Assembly: GCA_022072455.1 (NCBI GenBank)
Contig: JAJVHY010000003.1
Coordinates: forward strand, 62,001-126,000
Source of the DNA: Verrucomicrobiia bacterium
GTDB taxonomy: Bacteria > Verrucomicrobiota > Verrucomicrobiia > Palsa-1439
DNA: 64,000 bases
Reading direction: 5' to 3'
Of the stretch, positions 17,623-25,947 are shown piece by piece; position 1 is the first letter of the stretch, and each line of letters opens with the position of its first letter. Below the pieces are notes generated by a model, which searched no databases, was not told the DNA's origin, and worked only from the letters and a program-made list of their open reading frames with translations. The position numbers were made by a program, and so were the translations under genes.

Positions 17623-18909
17623 TCACTTCGTCGCGCCGGCAACCTTCCCCACCGCATCGCTGACCACGTCACAGATCCGGTCAGCCTCGGCAGCCGTGAG
17701 CACCAGCGGCGGCTGGATGCGGATGACGTTGGCGAATGTGCCGCCGGCACCGACAAGCACACCGGCTTCGCGACACAAGCGTCGCACCTCTTTAGTCTCG
17801 GCTACCGCCGGTGTCTTCGCTTTATCTTTCACCAGCTCAACCCCGATCATCAGGCCTTTGCCGCGGACTTCGCCGATCAATGGCGACTTCACAGCCTGCA
17901 ACCGTTTCAGAATCTGCGCGCCCCGAGCGGCTGAGTTTTCCGGTAACTTCTCGTCGAGTAGGACTTCGACGTTGGCCAGCGCGGCGGCGCAACTGACCGG
18001 GTTGCCGCCGAACGTGGAGAGATGGTCGCCGGGCTTGAATGCTTCAGCCACATCCGGTCGGGCGGTGAACGCGCCGAGCGGGAAGCCGTCGGCGATGCCT
18101 TTGGCGGTGGTCATGATGTCGGGCTCGACGCCGTAGTGTTCGATGGCGAACATCTTCCCGCAGCGTCCGAAGCCGCTCTGGACTTCGTCGCAGATGAACA
18201 GGATGCCGTGTTTGTCGCAGATGGCTTTGGCGTATTTGAAATAGTTGTCCGGCGGCACAAGGATGCCGCCTTCGCCCCAGACTGACTCGGATATGAACGC
18301 CGCCACATCGCCGGAGGTTTGGCCGCGAATCGCGTCTTCGATGGCTTCCGCGCAAGCGGCGGCGCAATCGTCGGGTGTACTGGTCTTGAACGGACACCGG
18401 TAGGTGTAGGGGACCGGCGCCCAGGCGATACCGGAAAGGTACGGACCGGAGCGTTGTTTGCGGGCATAGTTGCCGGTCACGGAGAGCGTGCCGGCGGTGC
18501 GACCGTGGAAGCTCTGCGTCAGCGCGATGAGTTCTTTCTTGCCGGTAAACTGTTTGGCGAGGCGCATTGCGCCTTCGACGGCTTCGGCGCCGCTGTTACC
18601 AAAAAAGGTTTTCTGGAGTCTGCCCGGCGTGATCTCGGCGAGGCGCTTGGCCAGCTTGCCGGCGGGCGGGTTGTAGTAAACGTAGGTGCAGCAGTGGACG
18701 AGTTTGTCCATTTGGGCTTTGGCGGCAGCGATGACTTTGGGGTGACCGTGGCCGGCGTTGACAACGGAGATGCCACTGAAGCAATCGAGGTATTTCTTGC
18801 CGTCGCTGCCGGTTATGGTTGTGCCGTGGGCGTGTTCGACTTCGACCGGCTCGAAGCCGGCGACCATGCTGGTGATCAGGTATTGGTCGTAGAGTTCTTT
18901 CGTCGTCAT
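17623..18909 (-). CDS. Class III PLP-dependent aminotransferase
   Basis: A 428-residue protein of the class III aminotransferase family (4-aminobutyrate, ornithine or alanine-glyoxylate type). Seen motifs: FSGISVVNAGHGHP near residue 43, FFGNSGAEAVEGAMRLA, the ESVWGEGGILVPP segment, ICDEVQSGFGR with the PLP-ring Asp, and TTAKGIADGFPLGA with the PLP-binding Lys. Length is normal for the family. The amino donor cannot be read from sequence. It is monocistronic here, divergent from the sigma factor gene at 19004. Confidence 0.9.
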   Translation of the reverse strand: MTTKELYDQYLITSMVAGFEPVEVEHAHGTTITGSDGKKYLDCFSGISVVNAGHGHPKVIAAAKAQMDKLVHCCTYVYYNPPAGKLAKRLAEITPGRLQKTFFGNSGAEAVEGAMRLAKQFTGKKELIALTQSFHGRTAGTLSVTGNYARKQRSGPYLSGIAWAPVPYTYRCPFKTSTPDDCAAACAEAIEDAIRGQTSGDVAAFISESVWGEGGILVPPDNYFKYAKAICDKHGILFICDEVQSGFGRCGKMFAIEHYGVEPDIMTTAKGIADGFPLGAFTARPDVAEAFKPGDHLSTFGGNPVSCAAALANVEVLLDEKLPENSAARGAQILKRLQAVKSPLIGEVRGKGLMIGVELVKDKAKTPAVAETKEVRRLCREAGVLVGAGGTFANVIRIQPPLVLTAAEADRICDVVSDAVGKVAGATK

Positions 18910-19003
18910 GGCGTAATCCTAGCACTTTTGGGGGTTGGATTGAACCAAATTGCAGGTGCTGGCATCTAAGGGGTGTCGCAGTCGCCAACAGACGAGGCCC
19001 ATC

Positions 19004-19846
19004 ATGGTTATCAATCAAGAATATCGCGAAGCCGATGCCCTGCAATTGTACTTGCGAGAGATGGCGGAGACGCCGTTGTTGACGCCGCAAGAGGAGATCG
19101 CACTTTCGCGGCGCGTCAAGAAGGGAGACGCACAGGCGCGAACGCGGATGATCAAGGCGAACCTCCGGCTTGTCGTCAAAATCTCGCGCGACTACGCGAA
19201 TTATGGCCTGCCGTTGCTCGATTTGATCAATGAAGGCAATCTTGGTTTGATGAAGGCAGTGGATCGGTTCGACCCCAAGAAAGGCGCGAAATTGTCGACG
19301 TATTCGGCGCTCTGGATCAAGCAATCCATTCGCCGGGCATTATCGAATCACTCGCGCACGGTGCGGTTGCCGGTGCATATGGCGGACCGGCTGGCGAAGT
19401 TAAACCAAGTCAGCCACAAGCTCACCGAGCTGCTCGGGCGTGAGCCGAACACGGCAGAACTGGCGGAGGAGTTGGGGATGACTCCCGCCAAGGCGGCGCA
19501 GTTGCGGACGATGGGGTTGCGGCCGACGAGTTTGGACGCGCCTTTGACCGATGAGGCGGACGCCCGGTTTGGGGACATCATTGAAGATGAAAGCGCAGTG
19601 AATCCGTACGAGTGGTTGCGCGCCAAAACCACGCGGGAGGAGATCCGCGATCACCTCAAAAGTTTGCCGGCGCGCGAGGCGGAGATTTTGAAGCTGCGGT
19701 TTGGCTTGGATGGCCGGCCGCCGTTGACGTTGGAGCAAGTGGGGGCGCGGTTCAAGGTGACGAGGGAGCGGATCCGGCAGTTGCAGGAGTTGGCCTTGGG
19801 CAAACTCCGCCGGCGGCTGAACGCGTTGGAGTTCGGTTCGTCCTGA
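19004..19846 (+). CDS. RNA polymerase sigma-70 family factor, group 2 type
   Basis: A 280-residue sigma factor. Region 1.2/2 starts with ALQLYLREMAETPLLTPQEE, followed by the core-binding and -10 recognition block (DLINEGNLGLMKAVDRFD, then STYSALWIKQSIRRAL). Region 3 is in LTELLGREPNTAELAEELG and region 4.2 in LTLEQVGARFKVTRERIRQ. Lack of the long N-terminal region 1.1 and non-conserved domain indicates an RpoS/RpoH-like alternative factor rather than the housekeeping sigma. ATG 19004 gives the natural start; the frame continues upstream only as non-conserved sequence. It is convergent with the DUF2934 gene. Confidence 0.88.
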   Translation: MVINQEYREADALQLYLREMAETPLLTPQEEIALSRRVKKGDAQARTRMIKANLRLVVKISRDYANYGLPLLDLINEGNLGLMKAVDRFDPKKGAKLSTYSALWIKQSIRRALSNHSRTVRLPVHMADRLAKLNQVSHKLTELLGREPNTAELAEELGMTPAKAAQLRTMGLRPTSLDAPLTDEADARFGDIIEDESAVNPYEWLRAKTTREEIRDHLKSLPAREAEILKLRFGLDGRPPLTLEQVGARFKVTRERIRQLQELALGKLRRRLNALEFGSS

Positions 19847-19857
19847 CGCGGGGTGGG

Positions 19858-20103
19858 TTAGCGGGTCAAGCGCGGGAGAGCGGTGCTGAGGATGACGGCG
19901 GCTTGGACAAAGCTGATGAGCGCACTGGAGCGTTGGCTTTTCTTCAGTTGGGAATCCGCCAGTTTGCGAACGGGTAATTGGAGCAACTCGTACTCCGCTT
20001 GCAGCCAATCATCCTGTTCCCGCCCGGGCTGGCTTCCGCGTTGCCGGAAAATCTCCATGGCTCGTGCCGCAATCTGATCGTGTGTGGGATGACCAGTTTT
20101 CAT
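19858..20103 (-). CDS. DUF2934-like small protein
   Basis: An 81-residue protein. Residues about 5-42 (HPTHDQIAARAMEIFR, then a DDWLQAEYEL segment) match the pattern of DUF2934 proteins: IA.RA, a short loop with Gly, then a W-x-x-AE core. The tail is basic and ends in a hydrophobic stretch. Start ATG 20103 was chosen because the upstream frame is not similar to the family. A sigma-54 type promoter match lies directly upstream (20115-20131, minus strand) and would give a transcript with almost no leader. Function of DUF2934 is unknown. Confidence 0.7.
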   Translation of the reverse strand: MKTGHPTHDQIAARAMEIFRQRGSQPGREQDDWLQAEYELLQLPVRKLADSQLKKSQRSSALISFVQAAVILSTALPRLTR

Positions 20104-20114
20104 GCGAGCGGATT

Positions 20115-20131
20115 CTGCAGCGGGTATGCCA
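20115..20131 (-). promoter_or_regulatory. Sigma-54 -24/-12 promoter match (minus)
   Basis: The minus strand reads TGGCATACCCGCTGCAG, with GG and GC separated by exactly 10 bases. The predicted transcription start lies about two bases before the ATG at 20103, implying a leaderless or nearly leaderless message. The match is weaker than those of the cytochrome genes, and without a transcript end it stays a candidate. Confidence 0.4.
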
Positions 20132-20406
20132 CAGCGGTGTGACAACCGCGTCGAATTTCTGTAACAGCTTGCCGGGTCGTTGGATGTTGAGATGGGTTGC
20201 TGGTAGGCGACACCGCTATTTTGGCACCGGAATGTCCACGCTGCGCGAAAGACGACAGTGATTGAATTCCGCAAGTCTGAGACTATGTGCGACCGGTTCT
20301 CAACGTTGGCATGGATGGGATGAAAGGGGGCCGGCGGGCGCAGCTTCCTGCATTGGCGATACTTGCCGCGATGATTGCAGTGTTTGGTGGTGGTGGCGCG
20401 CAGCAC
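20132..20406. other. Divergent intergenic region
   Basis: This stretch lies between the DUF2934 promoter match and the promoter of the receiver gene. I see a single TGACA half-site at about 20140 but no clear paired activator site, hairpin or further gene. Confidence 0.4.
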
Positions 20407-20424
20407 TGGCACTGGCATTGCTAA
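20407..20424 (+). promoter_or_regulatory. Sigma-54 -24/-12 promoter match, near-perfect
   Basis: TGGCACTGGCATTGCTAA matches the sigma-54 consensus TGGCAC-N5-TTGCW at every fixed position, with GG at 20408-20409 and GC at 20420-20421. The predicted start site near 20433 excludes an in-frame ATG at 20425 and favours ATG 20479 for the receiver gene. No paired upstream activator site was found here. Confidence 0.75.
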
Positions 20425-20478
20425 TTGTGGCATTGCCCCCCGTCGCGGCGTGTTCTTAACCAGTTTTATCCCAAAATT

Positions 20479-21006
20479 ATGCACCCAACCAGAGTTTATC
20501 CAGTTGAACAACCGTCCACGCGTGAGGCGGCACATCCCGGCGTGGCTCGGTCGATTTCCGATGTGATTCCGCGTGGAAACGAAACGATTCTCTTTGTCAC
20601 CAGCGAACGCTCCCAGCGCGATTATGCCGCATGGATTTTGCGGGAGTTGGGGTATCGGGTGATTGAAGCGGCGGATGGGCAAGAGGCAATTTGTCTGTTG
20701 CACAACTGTCCCGGACGACGCGTGGATTTGGTGATTGCTGATGCCATGATGCCGCGGGTGTGTGGCAAATCCCTGGCCCACCGGATTGCCGCCATTCTGC
20801 CTAAATCGCGCATCTTGCTGACATCCCATCACTCGCCGGAACTGATCTCCCAACACGACACCCTCAACGCGGAGCTCGCTTACATACAGAAATCCGCCAC
20901 CCGCACGGCGTTCGCGAAAAAAGTCCGCGAAATTCTCGACAACGCCCAGCGGGAGGAGCTTCTGTTCACCCCTGCTGAAGAGCTGGAAACGGTCGAAGTC
21001 GCGTAG
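20479..21006 (+). CDS. Single-domain response-regulator-like protein, degenerate acidic pocket
   Basis: A 175-residue protein. After an N-terminal tail of about 35 residues comes a receiver fold: ILFVTSERS (strand 1), DLVIADAMMP with phospho-acceptor Asp88, RILLTSHHS with the conserved Thr, and YIQKSATRTAF with the conserved Lys. The acidic pair usually seen as DDE at the end of strand 1 is TSE here, so magnesium binding and phosphorylation may be impaired or altered. There is no output domain. Its sigma-54 promoter and its position just before the hemA-cytochrome operon suggest it belongs to the same regulon. Confidence 0.75.
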   Translation: MHPTRVYPVEQPSTREAAHPGVARSISDVIPRGNETILFVTSERSQRDYAAWILRELGYRVIEAADGQEAICLLHNCPGRRVDLVIADAMMPRVCGKSLAHRIAAILPKSRILLTSHHSPELISQHDTLNAELAYIQKSATRTAFAKKVREILDNAQREELLFTPAEELETVEVA

Positions 21007-21027
21007 CCAGACCGGCGCGTGTTCGTC

Positions 21028-21040
21028 TGACAAGCTGTCA
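21028..21040. promoter_or_regulatory. Putative activator site TGACA-N3-TGTCA, hemA operon
   Basis: TGACAAGCTGTCA is a perfect dyad centred at 21034, 154 bases upstream of the -12 C of the hemA-operon sigma-54 promoter. A weaker partner (CGCCA-ATA-TGTCG, 21057-21069) follows 29 bases later. The same motif occurs in pairs upstream of ahbD and ahbC, so it is a candidate binding site for the NtrC-type activator at 28630-30030. Confidence 0.5.
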
Positions 21041-21173
21041 TCTTCGGCGCGATTCTCGCCAATATGTCGCCCGCATCCGTTGGGCTTACCGGCGGCTAGT
21101 ACGCGATTTCGCTCACACTATCTTATTTGAAATAAGTTAGTTATGACGAATCGAGTGTCTGACTGGATTCTCA

Positions 21174-21192
21174 TGGCAAGACCAGTGCTAAA
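21174..21192 (+). promoter_or_regulatory. Sigma-54 -24/-12 promoter match, hemA-cytochrome operon
   Basis: TGGCAAGACCAGTGCTAAA has GG at 21175-21176 and GC at 21187-21188, exactly 10 bases apart. The predicted start near 21200 gives a leader of about 22 bases before hemA. The TGCTAAA tail is shared with the promoters at 35761 and 43329. Confidence 0.7.
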
Positions 21193-21221
21193 CCGACGAG
21201 TGCAATGGGGAGTAACTCACA

Positions 21222-22322
21222 ATGAGTGTGTTCGTGGCCGGGCTCAGTTACAAAACGGCACCGGTGGAGGTGCGCGAGCAACTCGCCGTCTTGCCGTCGA
21301 AAGTCGGTTGTCACGCCTGCCGGCTGAAAGTCGTGGGTGGGTTGGACGAAGTCGTCCTGCTTTCCACATGCAACCGTGTTGAAATCTACGGCGTCGCGCC
21401 CGAAGTCAACGGCAACATCAAATCCATTTTCCAATTGCTGGCCAAATTTCCCTGCGACCTCCGCCGGCATCTGTACGTCCACGAGGGCGCGGCCGCCTTG
21501 CAGCATTTGTTCACCGTGGCCAGCGGCTTGGACTCGATGGTGCTCGGGGAGACGGAGATTACCGGGCAGGTCAAGGACGCGTACGAGAAGGCGCAAGCGG
21601 CGCGGCTGACCGGCGGCGTGTTGAATCGGGTGTTCCAAAAAGCGTTTCACGCGGCCAAGGAAATCCGCACCCAAAGCAAAATCCAACGCGGCGCGACATC
21701 GGTTGGGAGCGTGGCGGTGGAACTCGCGGAGAAGATCTTTCGGCAGGATTTATCCCAGCAGACCACGATCATCCTCGGGGCTGGGCAAATGGGCGAGACA
21801 GTGCTCCGGCATCTGGCGAAGAAAGGCGCGAAATCCATTCTCGTGTCGAACCGGAGCTTTGACCGGGCCGAGGCGCTGGCCCGCGCATTCGGTGGGCGGG
21901 CGATCCGGTTTGATGACCGGCTGGCGGCGATGGCCAATGCCGACATCGTCGTCGCCTCGACCGGCTGTCCCCAAGTGCTGTTAAGCCGGGATGAGGTGGA
22001 GGAATTGCTGCGCCGCCGCCGACAGCGGCCGTTGTTCCTGATTGATATTTCGGTACCACGCAACATTGACCCCGAGGCGCAGAATGTGGCCGGCGCGTAC
22101 CTCTACAACATTGACGACCTCGAAGCGATTGTCCGGCAGAACGTGCGCCTGCGCGAGCAGGACCTGGCGTTGTGCCGCGCGATCATCGACCGGCAATCCG
22201 CCGCGTTAATGAACAAACTCACGGGCGGTAAGGAAAAACAACATGACCTTGGTCTTCAAACTCAGCCGGGTTGGCTTCCTGGGCGCGCGTTGGCGCTCGG
22301 CGGCCAATCAGTGCTTCAATAG
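21222..22322 (+). CDS. hemA: Glutamyl-tRNA reductase, C-terminally short
   Basis: A 366-residue GluTR, which reduces Glu-tRNA to glutamate-1-semialdehyde, the first committed step of tetrapyrrole synthesis by the C5 route. Visible are AGLSYKTAPVEVREQLA at the N-terminus, catalytic Cys50 in LLSTCNRVE, GLDSMVLGETEITGQVK, and the NADPH-binding domain beginning near ILGAGQMGE. The linker DLEAIVRQNV is present, but the dimerisation domain is nearly absent: the family is usually about 420-450 residues. The last 27 codons overlap the next gene (22243) in another frame. It is the first gene of the multihaem cytochrome operon under a sigma-54 promoter, pointing to dedicated haem supply. Confidence 0.88.
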   Translation: MSVFVAGLSYKTAPVEVREQLAVLPSKVGCHACRLKVVGGLDEVVLLSTCNRVEIYGVAPEVNGNIKSIFQLLAKFPCDLRRHLYVHEGAAALQHLFTVASGLDSMVLGETEITGQVKDAYEKAQAARLTGGVLNRVFQKAFHAAKEIRTQSKIQRGATSVGSVAVELAEKIFRQDLSQQTTIILGAGQMGETVLRHLAKKGAKSILVSNRSFDRAEALARAFGGRAIRFDDRLAAMANADIVVASTGCPQVLLSRDEVEELLRRRRQRPLFLIDISVPRNIDPEAQNVAGAYLYNIDDLEAIVRQNVRLREQDLALCRAIIDRQSAALMNKLTGGKEKQHDLGLQTQPGWLPGRALALGGQSVLQ

Positions 22323-24210
22323 CCGCCGGTCCGGGATTGCGGCGGTGGCTGGCCTGGCGATTTGGATCCTGGGCTGGGCCGGCCAGGCGAATGGCGCGGA
22401 CAATACCGAGTGTCTGGCGTGTCATGGCGACAAGGATGGAGCTAAATTCATCCACGAAGAGAAGTTTACCGGCTCGATCCACGGCAAGTTGCTTTGCACC
22501 GCGTGTCATGCCGACATCAAGGAGTTGCCGCACGCGGACAAGCTTAAACCGGTTAGTTGCGCGCAATGTCACCGGATTGAAACCGACATCTACCTCAAGA
22601 GCGATCACGGCAGGGCGTTGTCGAAGGGCATCACGGAAGCGGCGACCTGTCAGGCGTGTCACGGGAATCCGCACGAACTGTTGAACTACCGGAACCCCGC
22701 TTCGCCTGTGCATCGCAACAACGTGCCGGCGACCTGCGCCAATTGTCACGCCAACGTCAAGGAAATGGAGAAGTACAATCTCCGGCAACGCGCCGTGGTG
22801 GTGACCTACGACAAGAGCGTCCACGGCATTGCGCATGCCAAGGGCGTCGCGAACTCCGCGGTCTGTTCCGACTGTCACGGCACCCATGATTTGCACCGCA
22901 GTTCCAATCCCGAGTCCAAACTGAACTGGCAAAAAATTCCCGAGACCTGCGGCAAGTGCCACGACAACGTCCGGCAAACCTACAATCGCAGCATTCACGG
23001 CAAGGCGGTGGCCAGTGGCATTCGCGACGCGCCGACCTGCACCGACTGCCATGGCGAACATACGATCCTCGCGATGGCTGATTCGTCCTCCAAGGTCGCG
23101 CCCGCCCATGTCGCGGAAACCTGCGCGCAATGTCACGGGGCCGAGCGCATCGCGACCCGGTACCAATTGTCGCCGACGGTCGTGGACACCTACATGAAGA
23201 GTTTTCATGGCCTCGCGATGCAATTCGGCGGCTTGGCCGTCGCCAACTGCTCTTCCTGCCATGGTTTCCACGACATCTTGCCGTCGAGCGATCCGCTCTC
23301 ATCGGTCAACAAAGCCAATCTCCCCCAGACGTGTGGCAAGTGTCATCCCGGCATTGGGACGCGGCTGGCGCAGACTGATTTTCGCATCCACGATTTGCCG
23401 GGGGGAGGGAAGGGGAAGCCGTGGCTGGTGAATTTTGTGGCGCGGTTTTATATCGTCATCATCTTCTTGACGATCGGCGGCATGGGATTGTTTGTCGGGC
23501 TGGATTACGCGGCCAAAGTCCGCGCGCACATCCAGGTGGTCAAGGCCAGTCCTCACGCCGAAGAGCGGTTGACGAAATGGATGCGGGTGCAGCATTTTGC
23601 GTTGATCTTCCTGTTCGCCATGCTGGCGTACACCGGCTTCGTCCACAAATTCCCGGACGCGTGGTGGAGCTGGCCGTTCAAGGCGTTGGAGAATGGCGGC
23701 TATGTGCGCGGGATGATTCACCGGATCTGCGGTTGGGCGTTCTCCGGCTTGTTCCTCATCCATCTCATCGCCCTTGTTGTCACGCCGCGCGGGCACAAGT
23801 ACCTGCTGGAACTCGGCCCACGGATGCACGACGTAAAAGATTGCTTCGCCACGCTGCGGTACAACCTCGGCCTCGGCGGGGCGCTTCCGCCGCCGCGTCG
23901 GTTCAACTACGCCGAGAAAGCTGAGTACTGGGCGTTGGTGTGGGGTTCGCTGGTTATGATCGTGACCGGCGCAATGCTGATTTTCACTGAAACCGTCCTG
24001 CGGCTGTGGCCGAAGGTCTGGCACGATGTGGCCCAGGTCATCCACTACTACGAAGCGGTGCTTGCGACGTTGGCGATCATCGTCTGGCATTTCTACTGGG
24101 TGATTTTCGATCCGAAAGAGTCTCCGATGAATCCGGCGTGGCTCATCGGGAAAAAAGCAGGTCATCAGGAGTCGCAGCAAAAGGGAGAAAAACCCGATGT
24201 TCCCCATTAG
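22243..24210 (+). CDS. Undecahaem cytochrome c fused to a cytochrome b-type membrane domain (CbcL-like)
   Basis: A 655-residue protein. A signal sequence or anchor (hydrophobic segment ending QANGA near residue 51) precedes a periplasmic domain with eleven CXXCH motifs (about residues 57-375), the last being CGKCHPG. From about 395 onward there are four to five membrane helices with conserved His residues (e.g. VQHFALIFLFAML, MIHRICGWAFSGLFLIHLIAL, VIHYYEAVLATLAIIVWHFYW), a cytochrome b561/HydC-like di-haem b domain. This fusion resembles CbcL of Geobacter, an inner-membrane quinol oxidase for extracellular electron transfer. The start overlaps the hemA end by 80 bases; AAGGAA lies upstream of the ATG. 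It overlaps the next cytochrome gene by 14 bases. Confidence 0.9.
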   Translation: MTLVFKLSRVGFLGARWRSAANQCFNSRRSGIAAVAGLAIWILGWAGQANGADNTECLACHGDKDGAKFIHEEKFTGSIHGKLLCTACHADIKELPHADKLKPVSCAQCHRIETDIYLKSDHGRALSKGITEAATCQACHGNPHELLNYRNPASPVHRNNVPATCANCHANVKEMEKYNLRQRAVVVTYDKSVHGIAHAKGVANSAVCSDCHGTHDLHRSSNPESKLNWQKIPETCGKCHDNVRQTYNRSIHGKAVASGIRDAPTCTDCHGEHTILAMADSSSKVAPAHVAETCAQCHGAERIATRYQLSPTVVDTYMKSFHGLAMQFGGLAVANCSSCHGFHDILPSSDPLSSVNKANLPQTCGKCHPGIGTRLAQTDFRIHDLPGGGKGKPWLVNFVARFYIVIIFLTIGGMGLFVGLDYAAKVRAHIQVVKASPHAEERLTKWMRVQHFALIFLFAMLAYTGFVHKFPDAWWSWPFKALENGGYVRGMIHRICGWAFSGLFLIHLIALVVTPRGHKYLLELGPRMHDVKDCFATLRYNLGLGGALPPPRRFNYAEKAEYWALVWGSLVMIVTGAMLIFTETVLRLWPKVWHDVAQVIHYYEAVLATLAIIVWHFYWVIFDPKESPMNPAWLIGKKAGHQESQQKGEKPDVPH

Positions 24211-25099
24211 ACAGGTTGTGGTTGCCGTCATCCTCAGCACGGCGGTTTGGGCCGAAGAAGACAAGGCTTCCGACCGGTGCGCGTTGTGCCATGAACAAGC
24301 GGTGAAAGATTGGGCGGCCTCGCCCCACGCGCGCACGATGGACGACGCGTTCCTCAACGTCTGGACGAAGCAAGGCAAGCAATTCGAGTGTCTGGTCTGT
24401 CACACGAGCCAATTCGACCGCAAGGACGGCACCTACTCGCACGAGGGCGTTTCGTGCGCATCCTGCCACGGCGCGATGAAGGAAGACCATCCCGACAAGG
24501 AAAAAATGGTTTTACCGGTGACGAGTGAGGTTTGCCAAAGTTGCCACTCGATCACCTATGGCGAATGGCGCGTCAGCCGGCATGGCCAGAAAAACATCCG
24601 CTGCTTCGACTGTCACAAGATGCATTCGATGGCGCAGCGCAAGGACAAGCCGGATGAAATGTGCGGCACCTGCCACACGGAACGGCTCAAGGATTTTTCC
24701 CACGCCACGCATTCGGTGGCCGGGTTGCATTGCTTGAGTTGTCACATGCCGGAAGTCAAGGGTTCCGTCATGAAAATCCGCGGCCTCGGCGTGCGCGGGC
24801 ATACGTTTGGCGTCGGGGCCGAAACGTGCGCCAACTGTCACCGGGAAATGGTGCATGCCAGCCACGAACGCGCTTCGCTGGAAGAGGAAGTCCACAAGTT
24901 GAAAGCCGCGACGCCGGAAAAATTGGAGGCGCGCAACGCCGAACTCGAGCAGGAAAGCAGCAAGCTGCGTGAAACCGTCAAAGCCAACAAGCGGGTCTTC
25001 CCGGCGGTGGTGGGCTTGGCGTTCCTGCTCGGCATATTTGCCGGCTACGCGTTGCCGCATTTCCGGTCGAAGAAACCGGTGGAGGATGAGATTCGATGA
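24197..25099 (+). CDS. Octahaem cytochrome c with coiled coil and C-terminal anchor
   Basis: A 300-residue protein with a cleavable-looking signal (MFPIRQVVVAVILSTAVWA) and eight CXXCH motifs: CALCH, CLVCH, CASCH, CQSCH, CFDCH, CGTCH, CLSCH and CANCH, between about residues 28 and 215. A Glu/Lys-rich coiled coil follows (about 225-262) and then one membrane helix (about 267-285) with a basic cytoplasmic end. This places the haems in the periplasm on a stalk. Neighbours with four-base (ATGA) and 14-base overlaps make it a subunit of the same inner-membrane complex as the Fe-S and NrfD proteins. It may carry electrons from the membrane module to the periplasmic cytochrome. Confidence 0.88.
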   Translation: MFPIRQVVVAVILSTAVWAEEDKASDRCALCHEQAVKDWAASPHARTMDDAFLNVWTKQGKQFECLVCHTSQFDRKDGTYSHEGVSCASCHGAMKEDHPDKEKMVLPVTSEVCQSCHSITYGEWRVSRHGQKNIRCFDCHKMHSMAQRKDKPDEMCGTCHTERLKDFSHATHSVAGLHCLSCHMPEVKGSVMKIRGLGVRGHTFGVGAETCANCHREMVHASHERASLEEEVHKLKAATPEKLEARNAELEQESSKLRETVKANKRVFPAVVGLAFLLGIFAGYALPHFRSKKPVEDEIR

Positions 25100-25947
25100 T
25101 CTCGCGCCGACGATTTCTGCAAGCCAGCGCGACCGGTGCGCTGACCGTGCTCGGCGCGCGCGGGGTGTTCGCGAAAACGAAAGCCGATCCTGCTGACGCC
25201 GCGGCCGTGTTGGTGGATCTGACCCGCTGCATCGGTTGTCGGGCGTGCGAGAACGCCTGCCGGGTGCGGGCCGGGTTCCCCGGGTTGCCGACCGCACCGA
25301 TCGGGTACGGGGCCGGCGATGGCCAACTGACGTTTCGCACGCGAACGTTTATTGATTTCCGCAACGGCAACTCCAAACAGCATCAGCCGGTCAAACGCCA
25401 GTGCATGCACTGCCTTGAACCGGCCTGCGTGTCGGTATGTCCGGTGGCGGCGCTGGAAAAAACGGCGACGGGGCCGGTGGTGTACCACGAGAACGTCTGC
25501 ATCGGGTGCCGGTACTGCATTCTCGCCTGTCCGTTCGGTGTGGCAAAATATGAATGGGATAACGCCCTGATGCCGCGCGTTGGCAAGTGCGATTTCTGCG
25601 CCGACCGGCAAGCTGAGGGGCGTCCGCCGGCCTGCGTGGCGGCATGTCCGACCGGGACGTTGAAGTTTGGGACGCGCGGGGTGTTGCTGCAAGAGGCGCG
25701 GGCGCGGATGAGTGCGCAGCCGAACCGCTACGTGGCCATCTATGGGGACGAAGTGGTTGGGGGTACCTCGTGGATTTATCTGTCGGCGACGCCGCCGGAG
25801 GAACTGGGTTTCCCCAAAGGTTTGCCGCCGGGAGCCTTGCCGCAGTTGACTTGGAAGGCGATTGCCAAACTACCCTTCGTGGTGATCGGGGTTGGCTTGT
25901 TGCTCAGCTTGGTGGTGCGCTGGCGGACGAGGAGCGGTCATGCATGA
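25096..25947 (+). CDS. Four-cluster [4Fe-4S] ferredoxin subunit, HybA/DsrO-like, Tat-exported
   Basis: A 283-residue protein. The N-terminus SRRRFLQASATGAL is a twin-arginine signal, indicating folding with clusters before export. Cysteine groups follow: CIGCRACENAC, CMHCLEPAC..C, CIGCRYCILAC, and CDFC...C..AC, enough for four [4Fe-4S] clusters, in the order typical of HybA, NrfC and PsrB families. A C-terminal membrane helix (about 258-276) anchors it, as in HybA. It sits between the octahaem cytochrome and the NrfD protein with four- and eight-base overlaps. No molybdopterin catalytic subunit is present, so it likely relays electrons between the NrfD subunit and the cytochromes. Confidence 0.9.
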   Translation: MISRRRFLQASATGALTVLGARGVFAKTKADPADAAAVLVDLTRCIGCRACENACRVRAGFPGLPTAPIGYGAGDGQLTFRTRTFIDFRNGNSKQHQPVKRQCMHCLEPACVSVCPVAALEKTATGPVVYHENVCIGCRYCILACPFGVAKYEWDNALMPRVGKCDFCADRQAEGRPPACVAACPTGTLKFGTRGVLLQEARARMSAQPNRYVAIYGDEVVGGTSWIYLSATPPEELGFPKGLPPGALPQLTWKAIAKLPFVVIGVGLLLSLVVRWRTRSGHA

